DNA of 64,000 nucleotides from Carboxylicivirga litoralis (GCF_025499605.1 NZ_JAFMVC010000009.1:62001-126000), one strand, 5' to 3'; numbered from the stretch's first letter, positions 34,799 through 44,256 are shown. Program-made: numbers and translations. The notes: a model not told the origin generated them from the sequence alone.

Positions 34799-37700
34799 TT
34801 AAGCATTTTCAGGGTTATTCTTCTTGACTTTAGCTTCCTGCCACATGCTGTAAAGCACGGGGACCACAAACATGGTTAAGACCTCAATGGTCATGCCTCC
34901 AAATAAAGGAATGGCCATGGGCACCATGATATCCGAACCTTTACCTGTTGATGTTAAAACGGGCAAAAGTGCGATGATGGTGGTGGCGGTTGTCATAATA
35001 GCCGGACGTACACGTTTGGAGCCTGCTTCCAAAACCAAGGCCCGCACTTCTTTAACTGTTTTGGGTTTTCGTTTGTCCTGAAGCTGTTTGATATAAGTAC
35101 TGATTAAAACGCCATCATCCGTTGCGACACCAAACAGTGCAATAAACCCGACCCAAACGGCAACACTCAGGTTGATGGTACTCACCTGAAACAGGTTGCG
35201 CAGTCTCATTCCGGCTACCGAACCATCCATAAACCAAGGCTGACCGTACAACCACAGCATAATGAACCCGCCGGATAAGGCCACAATAATACCTGAGAAA
35301 ATCAAACTCGTTGAAACAACCGACCTGAACTGAAAATACAGAATCAGGAAAATGATAATAAGCGATATGGGAATCACGATTGTCAGGCGCTTTGTGGCCC
35401 GTATCTGATTTTCATAGTTCCCCGTAAATTTATAACTCACGCCGCCAGGCAGGGTCAGCTCACCATTTGCCATTTGTTCTTTTAGATAGGCTTGGGCGTT
35501 TTCAACCACATCCACCTCAGCATACCCTTCTTTTTTATCGAATATCACATAGCCCACCAAAAAGGTATCCTCACTTTTAATCATCTGCGGACCTCTGACA
35601 TAATGCAAAGTTACCAGTTCGCCAAGCGGTATCTGGGCACCTGAGGGCGTTGGTATTAAAATACGCTGTAAATCCTCCGGGTTATCTCTGAACTCTCGGG
35701 CATAACGCAGTCGTACCGGAAACCGTTCGCGCCCTTCAACGGTGGTGGTCAGTGGCATACCACCAATGGCACTGCCTATGACAGCTTGTAAGTTCTGAAC
35801 GTTCAGGCCATAGCGGGCAATGGCATCGCGCTCTATCTCCATCTCCAGATAAGGCTTCCCCACCACGCGATCGGCAAATACCGACATGCCTTGCACGCCT
35901 TCAACCTGCTTTAATTGTTTCTCTAATTCAAAGCCAACTTTTTCGATGCTTGGCAGGTCGGAGCCATACACCTTAATACCCATTGGGGCACGCATACCTG
36001 TTTGCAGCATCACCAAGCGGGTTGAGATGGGCTGCAGCTTAGGAGCCGATGTCAATCCGGGAATCGTACTTTTATCAATAATCGCCTGCCAGATATCATC
36101 GGGCGTTTTAATTTCCTGGCGCCATTGCCGGAAATACTCACCATTTTTATCAACCAGCAAATCCTCCGGATCAATCAAACGAAATGCTTCTTCCATCGGA
36201 TTGTAAGTCGTTCCATCTTTCAGTATAAAGGCACCTTCTTTGTTTGTTTTAAAACGTAAGCGATGTCCCTTTTCATTGAGAATATATTCCGGCTTATAGT
36301 TGATCACATTCTCATACATCGAAGTCGGCGCCGGGTCCAGAGCCGAATTAACACGCCCCCATTTACCAACCACCGTCTCTACTTCGGGTATGGAATTGAC
36401 CTGCTTATCCAGTAAACGAATAACGTCCAGGTTCTCTTCGATACCAGAGTGAGGCATGGTCGTTGGCATCAACAAAAATGAACCTTCATCCAATGATGGC
36501 ATAAACTCTTTACCTATACCCGGGAGTTTTTCATCCAGATAGGCATATGAATTGGTATTTTTAATAAACGATGGTAAAAAACCAAACAGTTGATTAAAAC
36601 CTTGCCAGCTGGTTACTCCAAACAGCACAATAAAAACCGGGACTATCAGAAATGCGACTTTATTATCTAAACACCAGTTTAAAATACGCTTATAGAACAC
36701 CACCACCAGAGACAAACCTCCCAGAACGGTGGTGACGATGACTATCACAAACAAGAAATTGGCCAACAGGCTATTTTGCGCTCCAAGGGGCATCCATGCC
36801 TTTGTCAGGAAGAAAACAACCACCACAATGGTAATAGCAATATTTACCAGGTTGTTCCATTTCTTCTGCTGCTCCTTCCATCGGTAAGCCAATAAGCCAT
36901 TAATACCATAGGCCGTAATAGCCAAAGCAATATAATTTCCAGAAATGATTGACAGTACAACGCCGGCTGCAATCAGAATGAAGTTACCCAATCGCTGATA
37001 CCGCTTTTTATCAATCTTAATGGAGAAGATCAAGTGTGATAAAGCAGGTATGATTATCAGCCCGATGAGTAAGGCCGAAATCATGGTGAAGGTTTTTGTG
37101 AAAGCCAATGGCTTAAACAGTTTTCCTTCGGCCGCTTCCATGGCAAACACCGGCAGGAAGCTGATGATGGTGGTTGATAGGGCTGTGATAACAGCACCGG
37201 CAACTTCGGTGGTTGCAGTATAGACAACAGTCAACAACGCTTTCCCTCTTGCGCCTTTGTTTTCGGGCAGTTCAATATGCCGGATAATATTTTCGACAAA
37301 AACGACACCCACATCCACCATGACGCCAATGGCAATTGCAATACCCGAAAGGGCAACAATATTGGCATCGACCCCAAACTGACGCATGGTGATAAAAGTG
37401 ATTAAAACACCTATTGGCAGAAGGCTGGAAATCAAAAACGAAGCACGCAGATTAAAAACTAACACAATCACCACCAGGATGCTAATTAATAATTCAAGGG
37501 TAATGGCTTCTTCCAGCGTTCCTAATGTTTCTTTGATTAATCCTGTACGGTCATAAAAAGGCACTATTGTAACTTTAGAAACAGTACCGTCGGCCAATGT
37601 TTTAGAAGGCAAGCCTGGTTCAATCTCAGCTATCTTGGCCTTCATATTTTCAATCGTTATAAGCGGGTTGGCGCCATAGCGGGCCACTACTACACCCCCA

Positions 37701-38602
37701 ACGGCCTCGGCACCACCTTTATCTAGTCCTCCCCGCCTTGTGGCAGGACCAAAGTTGATCTTCGCCACATCTTTCAAGCGTATGGGCACATTGTTGCGCA
37801 CAGCAACAACGCTCTTTTCCAAATCTTCCAGGTTTTTGATATAACCCAGGGCACGCACCAAATACTCGACGCGATTAAACTCTATCGTTCTCGCTCCAAT
37901 ATCGAGGTTACTGTTTTTCACGGCCGACATAATTTGTGCGATCGTCACATGATGGGCTTTCATGGCGTTGGGGTCAATATCCACCTGGTACTCCTTAACA
38001 AAACCACCTATGGAAGCGACCTCTGCCACCCCTTCAGCTGCTGTTAAAGAATAACGCACATAAAAATCCTGGACAGTTCGAAGCTCATGCGGATCCCAGC
38101 CACCAGCCGGATTACCTTCAGCATCGCGCCCTTCCAGTGTGTACCAATAGATTTGCCCCAGAGCGGTGGCATCGGGCCCCAGTGCCGGAGAGACATCTGG
38201 TGGCAAAGTTCCAGCTGGTAATGAATTGAGTTTCTCAAGAATGCGGGTTCGACTCCAGTAAAACTCAACATCTTCGTCGAAAATGATATAAATACTGGAT
38301 AGACCAAAAATGGAGTTACTCCGAATGGTTTTAACACCAGGAATACCCAATAGTGAAGTGGTTAATGGATAGGAGATTTGGTCTTCAATATCCTGTGGCG
38401 AACGGCCTGGCCACTCAGTATAGACTATTTGTTGATTCTCACCAATATCTGGTATCGCATCAACAGGCACTGGATCAGTTGGTAAAACACCTATATCCCA
38501 GCCAAATGGGGATGTTATAATTCCCCAGCTAAGGAAAACAAGCAAAACTATGAAGGTGACCAGCTTATTTTCCAGAAAAAAGCGAATGATAGAATTAAGC
38601 AT
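34799..38602 (-). CDS. CusA/CzcA heavy-metal efflux RND transporter
   Basis: This 1267-aa inner-membrane proton antiporter exports metal ions as a trimer with CusB and CusC. The N-terminus (WGIITSPFGWDI then VDAIPDIGENQQIVYTEWPG) is typical of the HME-RND family. GIAIAIGVMVDVGVVFVENI is the membrane helix 4 signature with its Asp and Glu. RLVMLQTGMRAPMGIKV matches the CusA pore region around one of its metal-binding Met residues. The protein is about 200 residues longer than E. coli CusA, including about 100 extra residues (about 534-637) with three or four hydrophobic segments between the two halves. Copper/silver is favoured by context, but zinc or cobalt cannot be excluded. Confidence 0.94.
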   Translation of the reverse strand: MLNSIIRFFLENKLVTFIVLLVFLSWGIITSPFGWDIGVLPTDPVPVDAIPDIGENQQIVYTEWPGRSPQDIEDQISYPLTTSLLGIPGVKTIRSNSIFGLSSIYIIFDEDVEFYWSRTRILEKLNSLPAGTLPPDVSPALGPDATALGQIYWYTLEGRDAEGNPAGGWDPHELRTVQDFYVRYSLTAAEGVAEVASIGGFVKEYQVDIDPNAMKAHHVTIAQIMSAVKNSNLDIGARTIEFNRVEYLVRALGYIKNLEDLEKSVVAVRNNVPIRLKDVAKINFGPATRRGGLDKGGAEAVGGVVVARYGANPLITIENMKAKIAEIEPGLPSKTLADGTVSKVTIVPFYDRTGLIKETLGTLEEAITLELLISILVVIVLVFNLRASFLISSLLPIGVLITFITMRQFGVDANIVALSGIAIAIGVMVDVGVVFVENIIRHIELPENKGARGKALLTVVYTATTEVAGAVITALSTTIISFLPVFAMEAAEGKLFKPLAFTKTFTMISALLIGLIIIPALSHLIFSIKIDKKRYQRLGNFILIAAGVVLSIISGNYIALAITAYGINGLLAYRWKEQQKKWNNLVNIAITIVVVVFFLTKAWMPLGAQNSLLANFLFVIVIVTTVLGGLSLVVVFYKRILNWCLDNKVAFLIVPVFIVLFGVTSWQGFNQLFGFLPSFIKNTNSYAYLDEKLPGIGKEFMPSLDEGSFLLMPTTMPHSGIEENLDVIRLLDKQVNSIPEVETVVGKWGRVNSALDPAPTSMYENVINYKPEYILNEKGHRLRFKTNKEGAFILKDGTTYNPMEEAFRLIDPEDLLVDKNGEYFRQWRQEIKTPDDIWQAIIDKSTIPGLTSAPKLQPISTRLVMLQTGMRAPMGIKVYGSDLPSIEKVGFELEKQLKQVEGVQGMSVFADRVVGKPYLEMEIERDAIARYGLNVQNLQAVIGSAIGGMPLTTTVEGRERFPVRLRYAREFRDNPEDLQRILIPTPSGAQIPLGELVTLHYVRGPQMIKSEDTFLVGYVIFDKKEGYAEVDVVENAQAYLKEQMANGELTLPGGVSYKFTGNYENQIRATKRLTIVIPISLIIIFLILYFQFRSVVSTSLIFSGIIVALSGGFIMLWLYGQPWFMDGSVAGMRLRNLFQVSTINLSVAVWVGFIALFGVATDDGVLISTYIKQLQDKRKPKTVKEVRALVLEAGSKRVRPAIMTTATTIIALLPVLTSTGKGSDIMVPMAIPLFGGMTIEVLTMFVVPVLYSMWQEAKVKKNNPENA

Positions 38603-38648
38603 ATCAATGCGTTTATGATTTATATTCGAAATGAATAATTGCTTTTAA

Positions 38649-38673
38649 CGACTGAATAGATCTATGCCAGTCG
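38649..38673. promoter_or_regulatory. long imperfect palindrome upstream of cusA
   Basis: Arms CGACTG (38649-38654) and CAGTCG (38668-38673) enclose the perfect 10-base palindrome ATAGATCTAT (38656-38665). No T run follows on either strand. The element lies in the 97-base gap between the HYC_CC_PP gene and cusA, 47 bases before the cusA start, so an operator or attenuator for the pump genes is plausible. Confidence 0.4.
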
Positions 38674-38699
38674 AGTCAATTAATAATCAAATCGAAAAA

Positions 38700-39080
38700 T
38701 CACAAACGATACACTTGAATAACCGAAAGAAAATCAGGAACCTCTTTGGGTGGTGGCAAACTGTAACCCGATAATTCTAAATCCTGTTGTTCAACTTCCT
38801 TGATGACAAGGTGTTGAATAATCGGGATTAAAAGCTCAAATGATGCTTCCTGAAAATTTATATCAGTTGCTGTCACTAAAAAATTTTCATCCAGCTCAAA
38901 ATGTTCGGATTCATCATGGCAACAGCCTGCAGAACAACCAGCCTCACAGCAGGATTTGGCTTCACTAAAAACATTCACATCAACTAAGTTACCGCCACAA
39001 TAATGTTTGGATACAGTCATACCGGTTGTTGAAACCAACAACACGATTACCATTACTATATGACTGATTTTCCGAAGCAT
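38700..39080 (-). CDS. HYC_CC_PP family small cysteine-rich protein
   Basis: This protein of about 126 residues matches the HYC_CC_PP family of Bacteroidetes, which occurs next to metal efflux genes and has no established function. A signal peptide or membrane anchor (about 2-20) is followed by KHYCGG, a dense cysteine patch (SCCEAGCSAGCCHDE) and, near the C-terminus, a PPP motif. The cysteines suggest periplasmic copper binding or sensing. The frame extends to 39113, but the ATG at 39080 (MLRKISH) sets the signal sequence properly. It is first in the apparent efflux operon with CusA, CusC and CusB. Confidence 0.85.
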   Translation of the reverse strand: MLRKISHIVMVIVLLVSTTGMTVSKHYCGGNLVDVNVFSEAKSCCEAGCSAGCCHDESEHFELDENFLVTATDINFQEASFELLIPIIQHLVIKEVEQQDLELSGYSLPPPKEVPDFLSVIQVYRL

Positions 39081-39219
39081 AATTTCAGTAAAGCTGTTAA
39101 CAAAGAAACACAAACAAAACTGGAAAGTTTAACAGACGATGCGCTTTAACAAATCATTAACCGTAAAGTAGTCCAGCTAACAACAAGCTATCATGAATGG
39201 GCTATTAGTAATCCAAAAT

Positions 39220-39561
39220 CTACAGCAACTCTTTTGAGGGATCCCAAAAAACATCCTTAAAATTAACGATTTGGTTATCTTCCACGATAACACCTTCATT
39301 TTCAAGCAACTCCTTCATTGTTTCACCACCGGGAAAGTGATGCTTACCCGTTAAGAGCCCTTTACTATTGACCACTCGATGCGCCGGAACAAACCGATGC
39401 CAGCTACTACATTTATTCATGGCCCACCCTACCATGCGCGCACCCCGATAACTACCAATATAGTTGGCTATAGCCCCATAACTAGTAACACGGCCATGAG
39501 GTATAAGCTCAGCAACCTGGTACACGCGTTCAAAAAAATCGGACTCTTTTTTTGCCGTCAC
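39220..39561 (-). CDS. alkyltransferase-like protein (MGMT family, Cys replaced by Ala)
   Basis: This 113-aa protein belongs to the O6-methylguanine-DNA methyltransferase DNA-binding family. The active-site PCHRV motif reads PAHRV here (Ala60), so it cannot accept alkyl groups. Such alkyltransferase-like proteins bind O6-alkylguanine and hand the lesion to nucleotide excision repair. VTSYGAIANYIG (the helix-turn-helix) and GWAMNKC match the family. It begins with GTG that overlaps the trmB stop by one base (TAGTG), which supports this start and translational coupling. Confidence 0.9.
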   Translation of the reverse strand: MTAKKESDFFERVYQVAELIPHGRVTSYGAIANYIGSYRGARMVGWAMNKCSSWHRFVPAHRVVNSKGLLTGKHHFPGGETMKELLENEGVIVEDNQIVNFKDVFWDPSKELL

Positions 39562-40349
39562 TACTTACCTTTTTTTCGTGATAAGGGATTGCTTTTAATC
39601 GATTCTTTCTCTTTCACAACACCACGACCGCCGCTATGATATTCGTCAAAATCAATTTCAATATCCGGTTCAATCCAATTGTCCCGGTCTTCTAAATGGA
39701 ATTTTAAATATTTAATAGCCAATCCGTGGGCCAGCCATTTCGATTCGTAATGCGTCTGAATCGATAAGATTTCATCGTCGTATCCAGAACCGTATAAATC
39801 ACTCTCATTCACCTCAACAGCCAATTGATTCTCCTTCACCATTTCAGCGGTGTAGGTATACAAAAACTGCGAATCGGTCTTAAGATGAACCAACCCACCT
39901 GGTTTTAAAAACTGCTTGTACAATTGCAGAAATCGCGTTGAAGACAGGCGCTTATTCACTTTCTTCATCTGCGGATCGGGGAAAGTCAACCAGATTTCAT
40001 CCACCTCATTTTCGGCAAAAAAGGACGTAATAAATTCAATACGCGTCCGCACAAATGCGACATTCTTTAGTCCTTTATGCATTGAGTCGGTTGCTCCACG
40101 ATGCATTCGTGCCCCTTTGATATCAATACCAATAAAGTTCTTATCTGGAAATAATTCGGCTAATCCAACGGTATACTCCCCTTTACCACATCCCAATTCT
40201 AAAACTAATGGGTTGTCATTTTTAAAGAATTCTTTGTGCCATTTTCCTTTTAAAGAGAAGGACTCTCCTTGTAATGGATTAAAGTCGGCTTCAAACACAT
40301 GGTCGTAAGTTGCCATTTCGGCAAACTTCTTCAACTTATTCTTTCCCAC
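39561..40349 (-). CDS. trmB: tRNA (guanine-N7-)-methyltransferase
   Basis: This 262-aa SAM-dependent enzyme makes m7G46 in tRNA variable loops. The SAM-binding motif is [26 protein letters not shown], the conserved [12 protein letters not shown] and [13 protein letters not shown] are diagnostic. Translation most likely begins at GTG 40349, because MGKNKLKKF is the usual start of Bacteroidetes TrmB proteins; the next Met is 11 codons later. The gldH stop is two bases upstream. The C-terminal tail (after about residue 225) is a lineage-specific charged extension. Confidence 0.94.
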   Translation of the reverse strand: MGKNKLKKFAEMATYDHVFEADFNPLQGESFSLKGKWHKEFFKNDNPLVLELGCGKGEYTVGLAELFPDKNFIGIDIKGARMHRGATDSMHKGLKNVAFVRTRIEFITSFFAENEVDEIWLTFPDPQMKKVNKRLSSTRFLQLYKQFLKPGGLVHLKTDSQFLYTYTAEMVKENQLAVEVNESDLYGSGYDDEILSIQTHYESKWLAHGLAIKYLKFHLEDRDNWIEPDIEIDFDEYHSGGRGVVKEKESIKSNPLSRKKGK

Positions 40350-40351
40350 TT

Positions 40352-40846
40352 TTATTCTTCTTTTAAAGCGTGTGCCTTTTCTATTCTCAAACCTACGTTA
40401 TGAATCCCTTTAATATCATCATCGCGCATTCCCTGCACAATTCTAAAGGTATATTGCCCGGTTTCAGCAAACTTAATATTGCTCTGATAAGGTATCTGCA
40501 CATGATACAAACTTCCCCAACCAGACCCTAACCAGCGCCCGGTCTCATCAGCCAACACACAATCTACCCTATCTTGTGCTGTTTTTCCAGATGGGCTGAT
40601 GACATCGACAAATAACCAAAGGTTACTGTTGGGGTAATTGGAATAATTACGCACATTCAACAAGACATTATATGTCTGTTCTGAGCTCTCGATATCCACT
40701 TTAAACACAGCCATGGAATCAATATTCCAACCGCCATTGGGGATGGTAACATATTGGTCGAACACAACATTTCGATCGCAACTACTCAATACAATAATGG
40801 CCAGCAGTAATGCACCAATAAAACTATTGCTTTTTATTTTGCCCAT
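40352..40846 (-). CDS. gldH: gliding motility lipoprotein GldH
   Basis: This lipoprotein of about 164 residues belongs to the Gld set that drives surface gliding and supports type IX secretion in Bacteroidota. Starting at the ATG at 40846 (MGKIKSNS), it has a lipobox ending at Cys23 (VLSSC). The GldH-type stretch DRNVVFDQY comes next, followed by [20 protein letters not shown] in the middle. The frame is open further upstream to 41062, but that part only shadows ricT. The gene overlaps the ricT end by 23 bases. GldH occurs in non-gliding Bacteroidetes too, so its presence does not prove motility. Confidence 0.9.
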   Translation of the reverse strand: MGKIKSNSFIGALLLAIIVLSSCDRNVVFDQYVTIPNGGWNIDSMAVFKVDIESSEQTYNVLLNVRNYSNYPNSNLWLFVDVISPSGKTAQDRVDCVLADETGRWLGSGWGSLYHVQIPYQSNIKFAETGQYTFRIVQGMRDDDIKGIHNVGLRIEKAHALKEE

Positions 40847-42113
40847 CGCCTCCTTGTTGTTTGCGTTGATTATTTGGTCGGTATCGTTTCTTTGATTTGT
40901 TGTACGGCTTTTTTTCACCTTGTTGCTGATTACCACTCTGCTTTCTGTCACCCGCTTTTCTATCGTGTTGCTTATTGCTACCTGAACGGTTATCTGCCTG
41001 TTGGTTACCGCCTCCACTACGACGTCTGCTTGGTCGGCGTTTTTTCTTTTTCTGTTCATCAAAGCGTGTCAGACTTTCTTGGCTAATCACATTATCGTAA
41101 GTAGGCTCAGAAACAAGCATCTTAGGCGCTTCGTTGGCCAATTTATCAACCTTCTTACCTTTACGATTTAGACGAATGACCTCTTTGGCTCTGTCCACAG
41201 AAAGAGAAACAATGCCTGCCGGAATATCTTTACTCGTGCTGTACCACATGGTACGCGAGAAAATATCCGTTTTAAAATGATAATAGCTTCCATCAACCGT
41301 CTCTAAAACAATATTTGTTTTCGGGAAATCTTGCTGAGCATCGATATAAGCATCGAGCTCGTAGTTAAGACAGCATTTCAATTTACCACATTGACCCGCC
41401 AATTTTTGAGGATTCAATGAAATCTCCTGGTAACGGGCCGCATTGGTGGTTACCGAAACAAAATTGGTCATCCAGGTTGAGCAACACAACTCTCGTCCAC
41501 AGGGACCAATACCGCCAATCCGACCAGCTTCCTGGCGAGCTCCAATCTGACGCATTTCAATGCGCACCCGGAAGGTCTCGGCCAGTACCTTAATCAACTG
41601 ACGAAAATCAACACGCTCATCGGCAATGTAATAGAAGATGGCCTTGGTTTTATCGCCCTGATACTCGACATCGCCAATCTTCATATTGAGGTTTAAACGC
41701 TCGGCAATACGACGCGACTCCAACATGGTCTCATGTTCTAATCCACGTGCTTCTTCCCACTTTTCAACATCGGCCGGCTTGGCCTTACGATACACACGCT
41801 TAAACTCAAATGTTTCGAGATTGATATTATGCTTTTTCATCTGCAGCAACACCAACTCGCCCGTTAAAGTTACCGTGCCAATATCATGGCCTGGCGATGC
41901 TTCAACCGCAACGATATCGCCCTTTTGTATGCGAAGTGCATTGCTATTGCGAAAGTAACCTTTACGCGTGTTTTTAAATTGTATCTCAACAATATCAGTT
42001 GTATTGATTGTATCGGGTAAATCTTCCAGCCAATCGTAAACATTGAGTTTACCGCATCGGCTCGAACAACTTTTACAACTCTTCTTTTCTGTATCTTGAA
42101 TAACTTCTTCCAT
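40824..42113 (-). CDS. ricT: PSP1/RicT (YaaT) family protein with basic C-terminal tail
   Basis: This 429-aa protein carries the PSP1 domain of B. subtilis RicT, a subunit of an Fe-S complex that adjusts mRNA processing by RNase Y. The core shows a cysteine-rich N-terminus (CKSCSSRCGKLN), then GRIGGIGPCGRELCCSTW and GQCGKLKCCLNYELD, which provide cluster-binding Cys residues. The last 75 residues form a low-complexity Lys/Arg/Gln/Gly tail (KKKKRRPSRRRSGGG) that probably binds RNA or ribosomes. It lies 39 bases after holB and overlaps gldH, an order known from other Bacteroidetes. The role in this phylum is not established. Confidence 0.92.
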   Translation of the reverse strand: MEEVIQDTEKKSCKSCSSRCGKLNVYDWLEDLPDTINTTDIVEIQFKNTRKGYFRNSNALRIQKGDIVAVEASPGHDIGTVTLTGELVLLQMKKHNINLETFEFKRVYRKAKPADVEKWEEARGLEHETMLESRRIAERLNLNMKIGDVEYQGDKTKAIFYYIADERVDFRQLIKVLAETFRVRIEMRQIGARQEAGRIGGIGPCGRELCCSTWMTNFVSVTTNAARYQEISLNPQKLAGQCGKLKCCLNYELDAYIDAQQDFPKTNIVLETVDGSYYHFKTDIFSRTMWYSTSKDIPAGIVSLSVDRAKEVIRLNRKGKKVDKLANEAPKMLVSEPTYDNVISQESLTRFDEQKKKKRRPSRRRSGGGNQQADNRSGSNKQHDRKAGDRKQSGNQQQGEKKPYNKSKKRYRPNNQRKQQGGDGQNKKQ

Positions 42114-42152
42114 AAAATAATAAATAAAAGGCTCAATGACCTTGTGAACTTA

Positions 42153-43274
42153 TTACTGCTTTAAAAGCATTATCACCTTTAGGCATAAGTCCATTAATAT
42201 AATACGAGCATTCCCATTTTGTTCAAGATGAGAATGTGCCAAACTAAATTCCTCACTCAATTGCAGAATATTACCATCGTTTATAAATGGTGAAAAACGT
42301 GCCGAGAAATTTTCTTCTTCAGGTGTAAGATACAATAAATCTTGTTCCTGAATGTTCATCATAAAATTTTCGCGAATCAAACGCAGAGCAAATTCAAAGA
42401 AATTCTTCTGACGTTCTTTTGATTGACGATTCATGTCATCGCACCAATCAATTAAGTCAAAGAGCTTTCGTTGATAGGCTAAACGCATCATACCTACAAA
42501 CTTATCAAAAAAGTAAGCGCGTTCTTCACCTTGCCCAACAATTTCTTTAGCCGCCACATAGTTACCAACCGATAGTTTAGCAAATCGTTCACTCTCTTCC
42601 TCAGTGATATCATACTCCAATCTGAGAGCTTTAGCTATTTCACTAATCTCCAACGCTGGAATATTTAAACGCTGTGCACGACTTTGAATGGTGCCCAATA
42701 TCTCATTAGGATTATCCGACACTAATAGAAAAACCGTTCCCTCTGGTGGCTCTTCTAGTAACTTTAGTAATTTATTAGCTGCTGCTACGTGCATCTTTTC
42801 AGGCAGCCAAATAATCATCACCTTATACTTGGCTTCAAAAGTTTTAAGACTCAGTTTTTTGATTATCTCCTGACTCTCCTGACTATAAATCAGCCCTTGC
42901 TTATCAGCATCCAGAAAGGTAAACCACTGTCGAATATTAAAATAAGGCTCATTCAGTACAAACTGACGCCACTCGTTAATATAAGAATCACTAACCGGAT
43001 TCTTATGCTTGGTACTTTTCACCACCGGAAACACAAAATGCAAATCGGGATGTATCAGTTTGGAATATTTGACACACGACGGACATTCTCCACACGAATC
43101 ATCACCCTGACGATTTTGACAGTTTAAGTACTGTGCAAATGCCAAAGCCAGATTAATCTTCCCAACACCTTCCGGCCCTCCAAATAATTGAGCGTGGCTC
43201 ACACGGTTTTCATTCACCATGTTCACCAAATGTTTCTTAATTCTCTCGTGTCCTATTACCTCGTTAAACTTCAT
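42153..43274 (-). CDS. holB: DNA polymerase III subunit delta'
   Basis: This 373-aa AAA+ protein is the delta' subunit of the sliding-clamp loader. The degenerate P-loop is GGPEGVGKINLAL; the zinc-binding module (CQNRQGDDSCGECPSC) follows at about residues 52-67. LLKLLEEPPEGTVFLLVSDN and the IQSRAQ motif are standard for the family. Length and domain order are normal. It is the first gene of the holB-ricT-gldH-trmB-atl run and has a good promoter match upstream. Confidence 0.93.
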   Translation of the reverse strand: MKFNEVIGHERIKKHLVNMVNENRVSHAQLFGGPEGVGKINLALAFAQYLNCQNRQGDDSCGECPSCVKYSKLIHPDLHFVFPVVKSTKHKNPVSDSYINEWRQFVLNEPYFNIRQWFTFLDADKQGLIYSQESQEIIKKLSLKTFEAKYKVMIIWLPEKMHVAAANKLLKLLEEPPEGTVFLLVSDNPNEILGTIQSRAQRLNIPALEISEIAKALRLEYDITEEESERFAKLSVGNYVAAKEIVGQGEERAYFFDKFVGMMRLAYQRKLFDLIDWCDDMNRQSKERQKNFFEFALRLIRENFMMNIQEQDLLYLTPEEENFSARFSPFINDGNILQLSEEFSLAHSHLEQNGNARIILMDLCLKVIMLLKQ

Positions 43275-43298
43275 GAAGCAGCCTAAAATTCAAGTCAT

Positions 43299-43329
43299 CA
43301 AAGATAGCAATTTAGTTGATTGTGTAAAA
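43299..43329 (-). promoter_or_regulatory. promoter of the holB operon
   Basis: The minus-strand -7 box TATCTTTG (43306 to 43299) is preceded by TTTT (43329 to 43326) with 19 bases between, close to the TTTG-N19-TAnnTTTG consensus of Bacteroidetes. The holB ATG is 24 bases downstream. Confidence 0.55.
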
Positions 43330-43449
43330 TGCGGATGACAGCATTGTACACTGCAGGTCATTAACAATTCCTTAAATCAACGAGTCACGATATTTGCAAC
43401 CACCGATAATGACTTACATCAGTTCGTATCGTTCTTATGCGGATTCCAT

Positions 43450-43457
43450 TACCTTTG
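43450..43457 (+). promoter_or_regulatory. candidate -7 box (TACCTTTG) for the radical SAM gene
   Basis: TACCTTTG followed by TGC ends 18 bases before the ATG at 43476, implying a very short leader. The -33 region is weak. Confidence 0.5.
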
Positions 43458-43475
43458 TGCAAAAATTTGAATAGC

Positions 43476-44255
43476 ATGTCTACTTTTTTGTTTGATGAAA
43501 TTGTTTTTGGTCCGGTGAATAGCCGACGCCTTGGTGTTTCATTAGGAATGAACCTACTGCCAGTCAATCGTAAAATTTGCTCCTTCGATTGTATCTATTG
43601 CGAATGTGGATTAAATGGTGAATTGGGTGATAAAAGCGGACAAATGCCAACACGTACTGAAGTTAAAACAGCACTAAAAGTCAAACTGCAAAACATGTTG
43701 AAAGATGGTTTAAAGCCAGATGTAATAACATTTGCAGGCAATGGCGAACCAACCTTACACCCCGATTTTAGCAACGTGATTGATGACACCATTGAACTAC
43801 GTGATACATTTTGTCCCGAAGCGCGCATTGCTGTTCTATCCAATGGTTCGCGACTGAACAAACCCAACGTTGTTGAGGCACTTTTGAAAATCGATGACAA
43901 CATTCAAAAGCTGGATTCTGGATTAACAGAAACCATCTTACGCCTTGATCAACCAAATTATCCATTTAATCTGGAAAAAACCATCCAACAACTGAAAGCA
44001 TTCAATGGTCAGTTAATTATTCAAACCATGTTTGTCGCCGGAGAAATGAATGGCGTCAATATCGACAACACCACTGAAGCTGACATCAACTCTTGGCTGG
44101 AAGCACTCAACGAGATACAGCCTGAAAAAGTAATGATTTATACCATTGAGCGCGACACTCCATACAACTCCCTCAAGAAAGTGCCACTCGAAAAGTTACA
44201 CGAAATAGCCAAAATTGCCAAAGAAAAAGGCTTTGCTGTTTCGGTATCGGGCTAG
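43476..44255 (+). CDS. radical SAM protein (COG0731-like)
   Basis: This protein of about 259 residues is a radical SAM enzyme with the 4Fe-4S motif CSFDCIYC (Cys35, Cys39, Cys42). GPVNSRRLGVSLG just before it and FAGNGEPTLHPDF after it are typical of the COG0731 Fe-S oxidoreductases, whose reactions are mostly unknown. RLDQP and MIYTIERDTP follow toward the C-terminus. No extra cluster domain (SPASM) is present. The frame starts at 43437, but the ATG at 43476 (MSTFLFDEIV) fits the family and the promoter box at 43450. It is followed by a glycosyltransferase gene after 41 bases. Confidence 0.88.
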   Translation: MSTFLFDEIVFGPVNSRRLGVSLGMNLLPVNRKICSFDCIYCECGLNGELGDKSGQMPTRTEVKTALKVKLQNMLKDGLKPDVITFAGNGEPTLHPDFSNVIDDTIELRDTFCPEARIAVLSNGSRLNKPNVVEALLKIDDNIQKLDSGLTETILRLDQPNYPFNLEKTIQQLKAFNGQLIIQTMFVAGEMNGVNIDNTTEADINSWLEALNEIQPEKVMIYTIERDTPYNSLKKVPLEKLHEIAKIAKEKGFAVSVSG

Positions 44256-44256
44256 G

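Noticed and set aside
31398-39080. Metal efflux locus as a mobile resistance island
   Set aside because: No integrase, transposase, flanking repeats or clear change in base composition is visible, although the locus is slightly richer in G+C than its neighbours.
39220-39561. Active O6-methylguanine-DNA methyltransferase
   Set aside because: The acceptor Cys is replaced by Ala in PAHRV, so it is an alkyltransferase-like protein.
40847-41062. N-terminal extension of the GldH reading frame
   Set aside because: It only mirrors the low-complexity end of ricT in another frame; the ATG at 40846 gives a proper lipoprotein signal.
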